Below, piece after piece: positions 17,810 to 26,620 of a stretch of 64,000 nucleotides of DNA. Origin of the DNA: an uncultured Lachnospiraceae bacterium (GTDB lineage Bacteria > Bacillota > Clostridia > Lachnospirales > Lachnospiraceae); assembly GCA_902789555.1 (NCBI GenBank), contig CADAOF010000001.1, forward strand, positions 1,851 through 65,850, written 5' to 3'. The position numbers and the translations under genes were made by a program. The stretch's first letter is position 1. Every line of letters begins with the position of its first letter. The notes under the pieces were generated by a model, which worked only from the letters and a program-made list of their open reading frames with translations, was not told the DNA's origin and did not search any database.

Positions 17810-18928
17810 ATGATTACCGTACGTGAAGTCTCTTCAAAGCGCGATCAGCGCGAATTCCTGAATTTTCCGCTCCGGCTGTATGAGAACGAGCCCAACTTCG
17901 TCCCGCCGCTTTACGGCGACGAGAAGAAGATCTTCCGGCCAGACTATATCTACTACGATACCAGTGAAGCGGTCTATTTCCTTGCGGAAGAAGACGGAAA
18001 GACGGTCGGCCGCATTTCCGGCATCCTGCAGAAGGCCAGCAACGAAAAGCGGGGAGAGAAACGCATCCGCTTCACCCGTTTCGATGCGGTCGACAGGCAG
18101 GAGGTCGCCGATGCCCTCTTCAAGGCAGTCGAAGACTGGGGACGGGCTAAGGGCATGACTGAGATCTGCGGGCCGCTCGGTTTTTCGGACCTGGAGCGGG
18201 AAGGCCTTCTGGTCGAAGGCTTTGAGTACCTTGCGACCTTCGAGGAGCAGTACAATTATCCGTACTACGGCAGGCTGATCGAAGACTGCGGCTTCGTGAA
18301 GGAAGTGGACTGGACGGAGAGCCGTCTGAAGCCGGATCCCGCATGTGCCGGGCAGATAGAACGGCTCGCGGCCAAGTACATGGAACGCTACAGGCTCCAT
18401 TGGGGACAGGCGAAGAATACGTCGGATTTCATCAATAAATACGGCGGCAAATTCTTCGAACTGATCGACAAAAGCTACGCGAAGCTCTACGGCACCGTAG
18501 ATCTCACGAAGGGCATGAAAGACATGCTGATCAGCAATTTCAAGCTGGTCATCAAGCTGGACTACGTCGGCATCCTCCTGGATGAAAACGAAGCCCCGGT
18601 CGCGATAGGCCTGTGCTTTCCGGCGATGGCCGACGCTCTTGTCGGCTCGGGCGGGCATCTGTATCCCCTGACGCTGGTGAAGCTTCTGTACGCCATCAAC
18701 CATCCGAAGGTCATCGACCTTGCACTGATCGGTGTCGATCCCGAGTGGGCGAACCGCGGTGTCAGCGTCATCATCATCGATATGCTGAATCACATGATGG
18801 CGGAGAAGAACATCGAATACGCGGAGACGAACCTGAATCTGGAGGACAATCACGCGATCAACAACCTCTGGAAACGCTTCGATCGCTTTCAGCACAAGCG
18901 CCGCCGCAGCTACGTCAAGAAGCTGTGA
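17810..18928 (+). CDS. GNAT-like N-acyltransferase family protein
   Basis: A 372-residue protein resembling YghO-type acyl-CoA N-acyltransferases. Residues 1-165 form a first domain (NFPLRLYENEPNFVPPLYGDEKKIF, then GRISGIL and GPLGFSDLEREGLLVEGF, each a family-like segment). The C-terminal part has a GNAT-like fold signature at LIGVDPEWANRGVSVIIIDM and ends ETNLNLEDNHAINNLWKRF. No substrate can be assigned. Terminated by a strong hairpin. Confidence 0.75.
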   Translation: MITVREVSSKRDQREFLNFPLRLYENEPNFVPPLYGDEKKIFRPDYIYYDTSEAVYFLAEEDGKTVGRISGILQKASNEKRGEKRIRFTRFDAVDRQEVADALFKAVEDWGRAKGMTEICGPLGFSDLEREGLLVEGFEYLATFEEQYNYPYYGRLIEDCGFVKEVDWTESRLKPDPACAGQIERLAAKYMERYRLHWGQAKNTSDFINKYGGKFFELIDKSYAKLYGTVDLTKGMKDMLISNFKLVIKLDYVGILLDENEAPVAIGLCFPAMADALVGSGGHLYPLTLVKLLYAINHPKVIDLALIGVDPEWANRGVSVIIIDMLNHMMAEKNIEYAETNLNLEDNHAINNLWKRFDRFQHKRRRSYVKKL

Positions 18929-18946
18929 TCGGAAATGCAAAATACG

Positions 18947-18974
18947 AAAACGCCCGCGCAGAGCGGGCGTTTTT
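18947..18974 (+). terminator. Intrinsic terminator
   Basis: 11-bp stem AAAACGCCCGC (18947-18957) / GCGGGCGTTTT (18963-18973), 5-nt loop, T-tract. Confidence 0.92.
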
Positions 18975-19070
18975 CATGCTGCGGAATTGACGGAGCGGGT
19001 TTATTCCAACGGCAGGCGGATGGAAAGTTTCTTTGCAAGTTTGAAAAGGAGTATTTTTATCGGCGGGAGT

Positions 19071-19080
19071 ATGCTACAAT
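19071..19080 (+). promoter_or_regulatory. Extended -10 promoter of the partner-switching operon
   Basis: TGC-TACAAT (TACAAT 19075-19080) makes an extended -10 element. No good -35 is present. The implied leader to the STAS gene is about 125 nt and can fold (19130-19139 with 19179-19187). Confidence 0.6.
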
Positions 19081-19211
19081 ACAACACGTAGAGAGGGATC
19101 CTACAGGATGAAGAAGATGGGCCAAAGAGCTGGATAGTCAGTAAGTACGTATATGGCATAAAAGCCCACTGCAAAATAGACTACCAGTCCACAGCGAAGG
19201 AGGAATAAGCC

Positions 19212-19517
19212 ATGAGCATGAAAATGAATCTGATCAAGCACGGTGCTGAAGGCGAACTGCAGATGATCGGCTACATCGACGCCGGCAATGCGGGTGAAGT
19301 GGATAAGACCCTCGTGGATCTGACGCATCAGTTCGAAAGCCTTGTTCTGGACATGGAGAAACTGGAATACGTGTCCAGTGCCGGTCTGCGTGCCTTCCGC
19401 CATGCCTATATGGCAATGCGCCAGAAACACGGTGTCCTGGCGGCGAAAAACGTCGGCAGGTCCGTGATGGAAGTACTGGAAATCACCGGTTTCACCCGTC
19501 TGTTCAAGTTCATTTAA
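19212..19517 (+). CDS. STAS-domain anti-sigma factor antagonist
   Basis: A 101-residue STAS protein like SpoIIAA/RsbV. In partner switching, the unphosphorylated form binds the kinase/anti-sigma partner and frees its target. The phosphorylatable Ser lies in the conserved VSSAGLRAF near residue 55. GAAGGAGGAATAAG precedes ATG 19212. The next two genes encode the matching kinase and phosphatase. Confidence 0.93.
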   Translation: MSMKMNLIKHGAEGELQMIGYIDAGNAGEVDKTLVDLTHQFESLVLDMEKLEYVSSAGLRAFRHAYMAMRQKHGVLAAKNVGRSVMEVLEITGFTRLFKFI

Positions 19518-19593
19518 AATGGCCGGCGGAGGTTCATCCTCCGGCTGCATTTTCCGCAGGAAGAGAGCAGGCCGGAAACGGAGGAAGAATAAG

Positions 19594-20001
19594 ATGGAAA
19601 AACGGATCATTCCCGCACGGCTGGAATGTCTTGACGATGCGACGGGATTTGTGGAACAGATCCTGGAGCGTGCGGGCTTTTCCGAGGAGAAGATCCTGCA
19701 GGTCCATTTGGCCGCGGAAGAGATTTTTGTGAATATCGTCAGTTACGCCTATCCTTCGGGTGAAGGGGAGGCGGAGCTTCGCTGTGAGCTTCTGCAGACA
19801 CCCGACCGTGTGCGGATCACCTTTGTTGACAGCGGCGAGCCGTTTGATCCGCTGGCGCGGGAGGACGCCGACATTTCCGAGGAAGCACTGCTCGGACGGG
19901 AAGGCGGCCTTGGGATCCTGCTGATCAAGAAACTCATGGACAATGTCAGCTACCGTTACGTCAACGGGAAGAACGAGCTGACCATCGAAAAAAGAAAATA
20001 A
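19594..20001 (+). CDS. Anti-sigma regulatory factor / serine kinase (RsbW-like)
   Basis: A 135-residue GHKL-ATPase of the RsbW/SpoIIAB type, which phosphorylates the STAS partner. The N-box is AAEEIFVNIVSYAYP (about residues 41-55), then VDSGEPFDP for the G1 box and LGREGGLGILLIKKLMD for G2. It starts at ATG 19594, after GGAGGAAGAATAAG. It lies between the STAS and PP2C genes. No sigma factor gene is adjacent, so the output may be distant or not a sigma factor. Confidence 0.93.
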   Translation: MEKRIIPARLECLDDATGFVEQILERAGFSEEKILQVHLAAEEIFVNIVSYAYPSGEGEAELRCELLQTPDRVRITFVDSGEPFDPLAREDADISEEALLGREGGLGILLIKKLMDNVSYRYVNGKNELTIEKRK

Positions 20002-20040
20002 GAACGCTCCAGTCGGATAGAGGCTGAAGCAGGAGATGAT

Positions 20041-21792
<1,752 letters not shown>

Positions 21793-21803
21793 GGAAGAAG
21801 AGG

Positions 21804-21832
21804 ATGACAGGACGGGGCTTTTGTGCTATATT
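21804..21832 (+). promoter_or_regulatory. Promoter of the cyclophilin gene
   Basis: ATGACA (21804-21809), 17-bp spacer, TATATT (21827-21832). Confidence 0.78.
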
Positions 21833-21882
21833 GATTAAGCCTGCTCCGGCAGGAGACAAACAAAAAAAGAAAGGATCCCGAC

Positions 21883-22404
21883 ATGACGAATCCTCTGGTT
21901 ACTTTTGAAATGGAAAACGGCGATACCTTCCGCGCGGAACTGTATCCGGAAGTGGCCCCGAATACCGTAAACAACTTCATTTCCCTCGTGAAGAAGGGCT
22001 TTTACGACGGCCTGACCTTCCACCGGATCATTCCCGGATTCATGATCCAGGGCGGCGACCCGGACGGCAACGGGACGGGCGGCCCCGGTTACGATATCAA
22101 AGGCGAGTTTGCTTCCAACGGTTTTGCCAATGCCCTGAAACATACCGAAGGCGTGCTCAGCATGGCGCGTGCCATGGATCCGGACAGCGCCGGCAGCCAG
22201 TTCTTCATCATGGTCGCTGCTGCCCCGCACCTGGACGGCGAATACGCAGCCTTCGGCAAGGTCCTTGAGGGCATGGAAGCGGTGCACCGTGCGGAGATGG
22301 TCCGTACCAACCCCTGGTCCAACCGCCCCCTGCGGCCGGTTGTGATGAAGAAGGTCACGGTCGATACGCGCGGCGTCGAGTATCCTGAACCCGAAAAGGC
22401 ATGA
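21883..22404 (+). CDS. Cyclophilin-type peptidyl-prolyl cis-trans isomerase
   Basis: Catalyses proline isomerisation during protein folding. The 173-residue protein has no signal peptide, so it is cytoplasmic. It shows the cyclophilin core: FHRIIPGFMIQGGDPDGNGTG (in two parts around residues 47-66), GVLSMARAMDPDSAGSQFFI and AFGKVLEGMEAV. Active-site Arg, Phe and Gln (FHR, QFF) are present. It is a single-gene unit. Confidence 0.94.
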   Translation: MTNPLVTFEMENGDTFRAELYPEVAPNTVNNFISLVKKGFYDGLTFHRIIPGFMIQGGDPDGNGTGGPGYDIKGEFASNGFANALKHTEGVLSMARAMDPDSAGSQFFIMVAAAPHLDGEYAAFGKVLEGMEAVHRAEMVRTNPWSNRPLRPVVMKKVTVDTRGVEYPEPEKA

Positions 22405-22440
22405 GCGCTCGCTGATAGTCTGTGCCGCAGTCACGGAATA

Positions 22441-22478
22441 AAAGCCGGACAGAGCCGGAAACGGTCCTGCCCGGCTTT
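22441..22478 (+). terminator. Possible terminator after the cyclophilin gene
   Basis: Stem AAAGCCGG (22441-22448) / CCGGCTTT (22471-22478) with a 22-nt loop and only a weak T-rich tail. Its 3' arm overlaps the -35 box of the next promoter. Confidence 0.45.
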
Positions 22479-22503
22479 ACTTTGCCCGGAAAACGTGTAT
22501 AAT
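22476..22503 (+). promoter_or_regulatory. Promoter of the cobalamin riboswitch operon
   Basis: TATAAT (22498-22503) with TTTACT (22476-22481) 16 bp upstream. The riboswitch starts within a few bases of the expected transcription start. Confidence 0.65.
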
Positions 22504-22504
22504 A

Positions 22505-22668
22505 GTGGCGCAGGCGTCCCGCGGGGGACTTAATAAGGAATGAGGTGAAAGACCTCAGCTGTACCGGCAACTGTAACGCAGACGAAATCCATGAATGCCA
22601 TTGCGGACTGCGGTCCGTGAGAAGGCGGAGAGTAGGGAGAAGCGAAGCCAGGAGACTTGCCTGACATA
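22505..22668 (+). ncRNA. Cobalamin (B12) riboswitch aptamer
   Basis: The leader has the conserved B12 aptamer elements: GACTTAATAAGGAATGAGGTG, read as GGGACTTAATAAGG then TGAGGTGAAAGACCTCA (stem TGAGGT/ACCTCA), AGCTGTACCGGCAACTGTA, and the closing GAAGCCAGGAGACTTGCCTG. It sits directly upstream of a DUF4430 gene and an ECF S-component gene, so both are probably repressed by cobalamin. Confidence 0.95.
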
Positions 22669-22690
22669 TCAGAGGAGACTGACAAGAAAA

Positions 22691-22729
22691 GCCGTCCTTG
22701 CAGCCGGGAAACTGCAAAGGGCTTATTTT
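22691..22729 (+). terminator. Riboswitch expression-platform terminator
   Basis: CCTTGCAG (22696-22703) pairs with CTGCAAAGG (22712-22720, one bulged A), extended by outer GCC (22691-22693)/GGC, followed by TTATTTT (22723-22729). It ends 13 nt before the start codon, which fits transcriptional control by the aptamer. Confidence 0.75.
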
Positions 22730-22742
22730 CCTGTCGAAAAAC

Positions 22743-23135
22743 ATGAAGAACAAGAAAGTTCTGTGGGCGATCCTGGCCGTCATCGTCATTGCTGCGGCTT
22801 ACATCCTGATCGCCAAACCCTTCACCCCCAAGGGTGACGGGAGCATCACCGTCAAGGTGACCGACATCGATCAGAAGCTGATCAAGGAGAAGAAGATCGT
22901 TTTCAAGACCGGCGACAAGCTGACGGATCTCGTGAAGAACAACTTCAGCAACGTCGTGATCGACAACGGCATGCTGATGAAGATCGAATCGCTGGATACG
23001 CCTTCCGACTGGGCGCAGTTCATCGCGATCTGGACCAACGGCAAGCTGGCCGAGGTCGGGATCGAGACGCTGCCGTATGCCGACGGCGACGTACTCGAAT
23101 TCCGCATGACAGTCAATGAGTACGCCGGCAAATAA
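22743..23135 (+). CDS. DUF4430 domain protein (transcobalamin-like fold), membrane-anchored
   Basis: A 130-residue protein with an N-terminal hydrophobic anchor (about residues 5-24, VLWAILAVIVIAAAYILI) and a DUF4430 domain outside the membrane. DUF4430 is related to the C-terminal domain of transcobalamin, a B12 binder; this is family knowledge. No clear SD precedes ATG 22743, which follows the riboswitch terminator closely. The B12 riboswitch ahead and the ECF S component behind argue for a role in capturing cobalamin or a related corrinoid. Confidence 0.8.
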   Translation: MKNKKVLWAILAVIVIAAAYILIAKPFTPKGDGSITVKVTDIDQKLIKEKKIVFKTGDKLTDLVKNNFSNVVIDNGMLMKIESLDTPSDWAQFIAIWTNGKLAEVGIETLPYADGDVLEFRMTVNEYAGK

Positions 23136-23652
23136 GACGGAAAAGCCTTTCCTCTCCGCACGTGAACTGTGCATCATGGCTCTGCTGACGGTGATCCTGT
23201 TCGCGCAGGAACAGCTGATGAATTTTCTGCCGAACATCAATTTCACCATCCTGCTGATGGTCCTGTATGCCAAGACCTTCGGCTTCGTCAAGACGGGCAT
23301 GATCATCACCGTGTACCTGATCTTGGACGCGACGTTCATGGCCTCGCTGAATCCGATCTGGACGACGGGCCAGTGGATCGCCTGGATGACGGTCCCGCTG
23401 CTCATCTGTACGGTCTTCAAAAAGACCGAGGACAGCCTGAAACTGGCATTTGCCGGCGCGCTGTGTGCGTTTCTGTACTGCTGGGTCATGATCCTGCCCA
23501 CGATGTGGGTCCTCCATACCCCCTTCGTGCCTTATCTGATCAAGGACGTGCCCTTCGAACTCCTGCTCGCGGCTTCGTCGTTTTTGGGGATACTTCTCCT
23601 GTACGACCCGCTGCAGAAGCTTTTGAAGAAATTGCTGCGGATGGAAGGTTGA
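23116..23652 (+). CDS. ECF transporter S component, likely corrinoid
   Basis: A 178-residue membrane protein with about six helices, typical of substrate-binding S components of energy-coupling-factor transporters (ELCIMALLTVILFAQEQLMNF at the first helix, read in two parts; FTILLMVLYAKTFGFVKTG; PLLICTVFKKTEDSLK). It overlaps the DUF4430 gene by 20 nt. No EcfA or EcfT gene lies nearby, so it must use a shared module. The substrate is inferred from the upstream B12 riboswitch. Confidence 0.8.
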   Translation: MSTPANKTEKPFLSARELCIMALLTVILFAQEQLMNFLPNINFTILLMVLYAKTFGFVKTGMIITVYLILDATFMASLNPIWTTGQWIAWMTVPLLICTVFKKTEDSLKLAFAGALCAFLYCWVMILPTMWVLHTPFVPYLIKDVPFELLLAASSFLGILLLYDPLQKLLKKLLRMEG

Positions 23653-23668
23653 AGAAAAAAACACAAAA

Positions 23669-23702
23669 AAAGGCGGGACAGCTTTGGCTGTCCCGTCTTT
23701 AA
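23669..23702. terminator. Bidirectional terminator, ECF-S / metI
   Basis: Stem GGCGGGACAGC (23672-23682) / GCTGTCCCGTC (23687-23697) with loop TTTG. The minus strand has a long T-run from the preceding A7, and the plus strand has TTTAAATT. Confidence 0.88.
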
Positions 23703-23719
23703 ATTCTGCGTGAAGACCG

Positions 23720-24424
23720 TCATGTTTTCAGCCGCTTGTCCGAAGCTGCCGCAAGTTTGTTGCCGACGGTCTGGAAGATCTGCACCAGAACGACCAGGAG
23801 GATGACTGCCGCGAACATGATCACGTATCGGTAGCGGTAGTAGCCGTAGTTGATGGCGATCTTGCCGAGGCCGCCGCCTCCGATGATGCCGCTCATCGCG
23901 GTGTAGCCGAGGATCGTCGTGATTGCGGTCGTCGCGTTGGAGATGAGGAGCGGCACGCTTTCGGGAAGCATGACCTTGCGGATGATCTGCATGGGCGAAG
24001 CGCCCAGGCTCTGCGCCATTTCGATCGAGTTCGGATTTACCTCGCGCAGGCTCGTTTCCGCCAGCCTTGCGATGAAAGGAAAGGCGGCGATCACGAGCGG
24101 TACGATGGTTGCCGCAGTGCCGACGGTAGTTCCCACGATCACGCGGGTAAGCGGGAAGACCAGGATCATCAGGATCAGGAAAGGAACGCTCCGGAGAATG
24201 TTGATGATCACGTTCAGTGCCTTAATGATCCACTTCGGCAGAGGACGGATCCCCTTTTCGTCACCGGCAACGAGAACGATCCCGAGCGGCAAGCCGATCA
24301 GGATGGCGAAGAAGGTCGACAGGACCGTGACGTAAAGCGTTTCCCAGGTGGCGAGGAGAAACTGCCCGCGGATGACCGGCAGGGCTTCAGCCCAGGCTTC
24401 GCTGCTGAATAATTCATTGAACAT
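23720..24424 (-). CDS. metI: Methionine ABC transporter permease
   Basis: Inner-membrane permease of the MetNIQ importer, 234 residues and about five helices. It starts in the expected way (ATWETLYVTVLSTFFAILIG) and carries the EAA coupling loop ENAQSLGA-like EMAQSLGASPMQIIRKVMLPE near residue 150, given here in part as AQSLGASPMQIIRKVMLPE. It overlaps metN by 11 nt and ends at a strong terminator. Confidence 0.95.
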   Translation of the reverse strand: MFNELFSSEAWAEALPVIRGQFLLATWETLYVTVLSTFFAILIGLPLGIVLVAGDEKGIRPLPKWIIKALNVIINILRSVPFLILMILVFPLTRVIVGTTVGTAATIVPLVIAAFPFIARLAETSLREVNPNSIEMAQSLGASPMQIIRKVMLPESVPLLISNATTAITTILGYTAMSGIIGGGGLGKIAINYGYYRYRYVIMFAAVILLVVLVQIFQTVGNKLAAASDKRLKT

Positions 24425-25433
24425 GCGGCTTCACCTCCCTTGCGCTGACGTTTTCCTTCCGGGTCAGATAATCGATCGCTTCGTCTACCGTATGCTGATC
24501 GCCCGTAATGCCGAGAAGAACGGATCCGTAGGTCTTGCCGCCGATCTCGCGCATGGAGGCGTATATGATGCTGGCCTCAATGCTTTTCTCCACGGCCATG
24601 TGCGCGATGAGAGGCTCGGAAGTCGCCTGGGAGCCGTCGAAGACAACACGGATAAGGTGCTCGTTCTCCCTGAGTTCCCGGAAGAGATCATCGATATCCC
24701 CTTCCGGAAAGACGAGGCTGCGTGCAGCTCTCGACTGCGGATTGGAGAAAACTTCGCTGACTTCGCCGGTCTCTGCGACATTTCCCTGATCCAGGATCGC
24801 GACGTGGCGGCAGATGCTTTCGACGACGCTCATCTGGTGGGTGATGATGACGACGGTAATGCCCAGCTTCGCATTGATGTCCCGGATCAGTTCCAGAATC
24901 GAATGCGTGGTGCCGGGATCAAGGGCGGAAGTGGCTTCGTCGCAGAGCAGCACTTTCGGCTCGGTCGCGAGAGCTCTTGCGATGGCGACACGCTGCTGCT
25001 GACCGCCGGAAAGCTGCGCGGGATAGGCTGAAGCCTTGTCCTTAAGCCCGACCAGTTCGAGAAGTTCGAGCGCCTTCGCTTTGGCTTCGCGGGACTTCAT
25101 GCCGGCGAGCTCAAGCGGGAAGCAGACGTTCTTCAGGCAGTTTTTCTGCATCAGCAGGTTGAAACTCTGGAAGATCATGGTGATCTCCCGGCGTTTTTTG
25201 CGCAGTTCGGCAGGAGAGAGCTTCGTCATGTCGACGCCGTCCACGAGGACCGTGCCGGAAGTGGGCCTTTCCAGCAGGTTCACCGTGCGGACGAGGGTCG
25301 ACTTGCCGGCGCCGCTCATGCCGATGATGCCGTAAATGTCACCGTCGGGAACGGTCAGGGAAACGTCCTTTAGGGCTTCGACCTGTCCGTCGGTACCGAC
25401 GAAAGTCTTACATACGTGGTCAAGGATGATCAT
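24414..25433 (-). CDS. metN: Methionine ABC transporter ATP-binding protein
   Basis: ATPase of the methionine importer, 339 residues. It has Walker A GMSGAGKST near residue 37, signature LSGGQQQRVAIARAL near 140, Walker B VLLCDEATSALDP near 162, and the H-loop TVVIITHQM near 195. The C-terminal 90 residues form the NIL regulatory domain, which binds methionine in this family and gives transinhibition. It lies between metQ and metI. Confidence 0.96.
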   Translation of the reverse strand: MIILDHVCKTFVGTDGQVEALKDVSLTVPDGDIYGIIGMSGAGKSTLVRTVNLLERPTSGTVLVDGVDMTKLSPAELRKKRREITMIFQSFNLLMQKNCLKNVCFPLELAGMKSREAKAKALELLELVGLKDKASAYPAQLSGGQQQRVAIARALATEPKVLLCDEATSALDPGTTHSILELIRDINAKLGITVVIITHQMSVVESICRHVAILDQGNVAETGEVSEVFSNPQSRAARSLVFPEGDIDDLFRELRENEHLIRVVFDGSQATSEPLIAHMAVEKSIEASIIYASMREIGGKTYGSVLLGITGDQHTVDEAIDYLTRKENVSAREVKPHVQ

Positions 25434-25490
25434 GGTTTCTCCGTAAGCTGCCGCCGGAGCGGATCGTCCCGGGCGGCAGAGTATCGTCAG

Positions 25491-26336
25491 TTATTTTTTC
25501 AGCGCGTCAAGGCTCGTCTGCTTGCCGCCGTACAGGCCCATCGGTTCCACATGGATCGGTGCCACGGAGACGATGTGCGTCTTGTTCTGGGCGTTGAAGT
25601 CATCCAGATACGGAACGTGCTGGAAGTAGTTGGCGTCCACCGTGCCATCTTCCACGACGTTGTTCGGTACGACGTAATCGTTGAATTCCTTGATGTCAAG
25701 TGTGATGCCTTTTTCCGCAAGGATCTCTTTCGCAACGGCCAGGATCTCGGCATGCGGTGAAGGCGAGGCAGCTACGGAAACAGTGGTTCCGTTCAGCGCG
25801 GCATAATCGACGGAAGCATCGAAGCCGTCACCGGGCTTCTCAACCGTGCTCACCACGGCACCGTCATATTTCTGGGAAATGAAGTCGGCGACCTTCTGGC
25901 TGGAAAGAGCAGCGATGAGGGCTTTGATCTTCGGCTCGTTTTCGTTGCCCTGCTTGACGGCCAGAATATTGGCATAGGCTGAATAGGAGCCTTCGATGAC
26001 CAGAGACTGCTTCACCGGATTGATGCCGGCATCCAGCGCGTAGTTGGAATTGATGACCGCGTAGTCCACGTCCTTCAGGATGTTCGGGATCTGAGCGGCC
26101 TCGACTTCCTGGAACTTAATGTTGTACGGGTTTTCGGCAATGTCCTGGATCGTGGCGGTAATGCCGGCGCCGCTTTTCAGCTTCAGGAAGCCATTCGCTT
26201 CCAGCAGCAGGAGCGCGCGGGCTTCGTTCGTGGTGTCGTTCGGAATGGCAACCGTAAATTCCTTATTGGCCTTGCCGCAGCCGGCAAGCGCAAGGACGGT
26301 GATCAGGGCAAGGATGATGGCTGAGAGTTTCTTCAT
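25491..26336 (-). CDS. metQ: Methionine-binding lipoprotein MetQ, circularly permuted
   Basis: Substrate-binding lipoprotein of the methionine importer, 281 residues, with a signal peptide and lipobox LAGC (Cys 20). The order of its halves is unusual. Residues 27-165 (VAIPNDTTNEARALLLL, DIAENPYNIKF, INSNYALDAG, YANILAVKQGNE, KYDGAV) match what is normally the C-terminal half. After a linker (about 166-185), residues 186-281 (VSVAASPSPHAEILAVAKEI, FNDYVVPNN, DANYFQHVPYLD, HVEPMGLYGGKQTSL) match the normal N-terminal half. All conserved blocks are present once, so the protein should fold. Confidence 0.93.
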   Translation of the reverse strand: MKKLSAIILALITVLALAGCGKANKEFTVAIPNDTTNEARALLLLEANGFLKLKSGAGITATIQDIAENPYNIKFQEVEAAQIPNILKDVDYAVINSNYALDAGINPVKQSLVIEGSYSAYANILAVKQGNENEPKIKALIAALSSQKVADFISQKYDGAVVSTVEKPGDGFDASVDYAALNGTTVSVAASPSPHAEILAVAKEILAEKGITLDIKEFNDYVVPNNVVEDGTVDANYFQHVPYLDDFNAQNKTHIVSVAPIHVEPMGLYGGKQTSLDALKK

Positions 26337-26350
26337 GGTTCTTCCTCCTC

Positions 26351-26384
26351 AAAAAAATACGGGAAGCTTCCGAAAGCTTCCCGT
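26351..26384 (-). terminator. Attenuator terminator in the metQNI leader
   Basis: On the minus strand, an 11-bp perfect stem ACGGGAAGCTT / AAGCTTCCCGT (26359-26384) with loop TCGG, then ATTTTTTT. It lies 33 nt after the leader-peptide stop and just before the metQ SD, so it must be bypassed for metQ to be expressed. Confidence 0.9.
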
Positions 26385-26417
26385 TCATTTGGATCTGATC
26401 GAATCGGATCCGGGCAG

Positions 26418-26504
26418 TTATTCGGAAACAGGCACAGGCAAAGACCGGCACATCATCATGCACCGACGCATCATCATATCCATGATGGTCATGGTCCTTG
26501 TCAT
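26418..26504 (-). CDS. Met-rich leader peptide of the metQNI operon
   Basis: A 28-codon ORF in the metQ leader. Nine codons are Met (positions 1, 5, 8, 10-12, 16-18), including MDMMMRRCMMMC. It starts at ATG 26504, 7 nt after AAAGGAAG, about 24 nt from the expected transcription start, and ends at TAA 26418. Two small hairpins cover the Met codons: CCAUGA/UCAUGG (26494-26480) and CGGUGCAU/AUGUGCCG (26465-26446). The layout (promoter, codon-biased peptide, terminator, transporter genes) is that of ribosome-mediated attenuation: charged tRNA-Met shortage would stall the ribosome and prevent termination. Confidence 0.78.
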   Translation of the reverse strand: MTRTMTIMDMMMRRCMMMCRSLPVPVSE

Positions 26505-26534
26505 GGCACTGCTTCCTTTCTGCAGGATGGAGTA

Positions 26535-26563
26535 ATGATACCTCTGCGGGAAAGTATTGTCAA
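26535..26563 (-). promoter_or_regulatory. Promoter of the metQNI operon
   Basis: On the minus strand, TTGACA (26558-26563), 17-bp spacer, TATCAT (26535-26540). It gives a leader of about 190 nt holding the Met-rich peptide and terminator. No SAM-I riboswitch or T-box consensus was found in the leader. Confidence 0.88.
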
Positions 26564-26620
26564 GAGATGATTTGAAAAAAATGTTTATTTATGCGAAACA
26601 AATTACCGAAAACTGTCGGT

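Noticed and set aside
19108..19137. Nine-codon upstream ORF before the STAS gene
   Set aside because: No clear SD and no codon bias; it may be chance in a structured leader.
26119..26535. Plus-strand open frame ending in a Met/Val-rich stretch across the metQ leader
   Set aside because: It is antisense to metQ and its leader, lacks an SD, and is explained by the ATG runs of the minus-strand leader peptide read on the other strand.
26337..26563. SAM riboswitch or Met T-box ahead of metQ
   Set aside because: No T-box sequence (UGGN'CCGCG-type), specifier-loop layout or SAM-I core pattern could be found by eye. The Met-rich ORF plus terminator explains the leader better.
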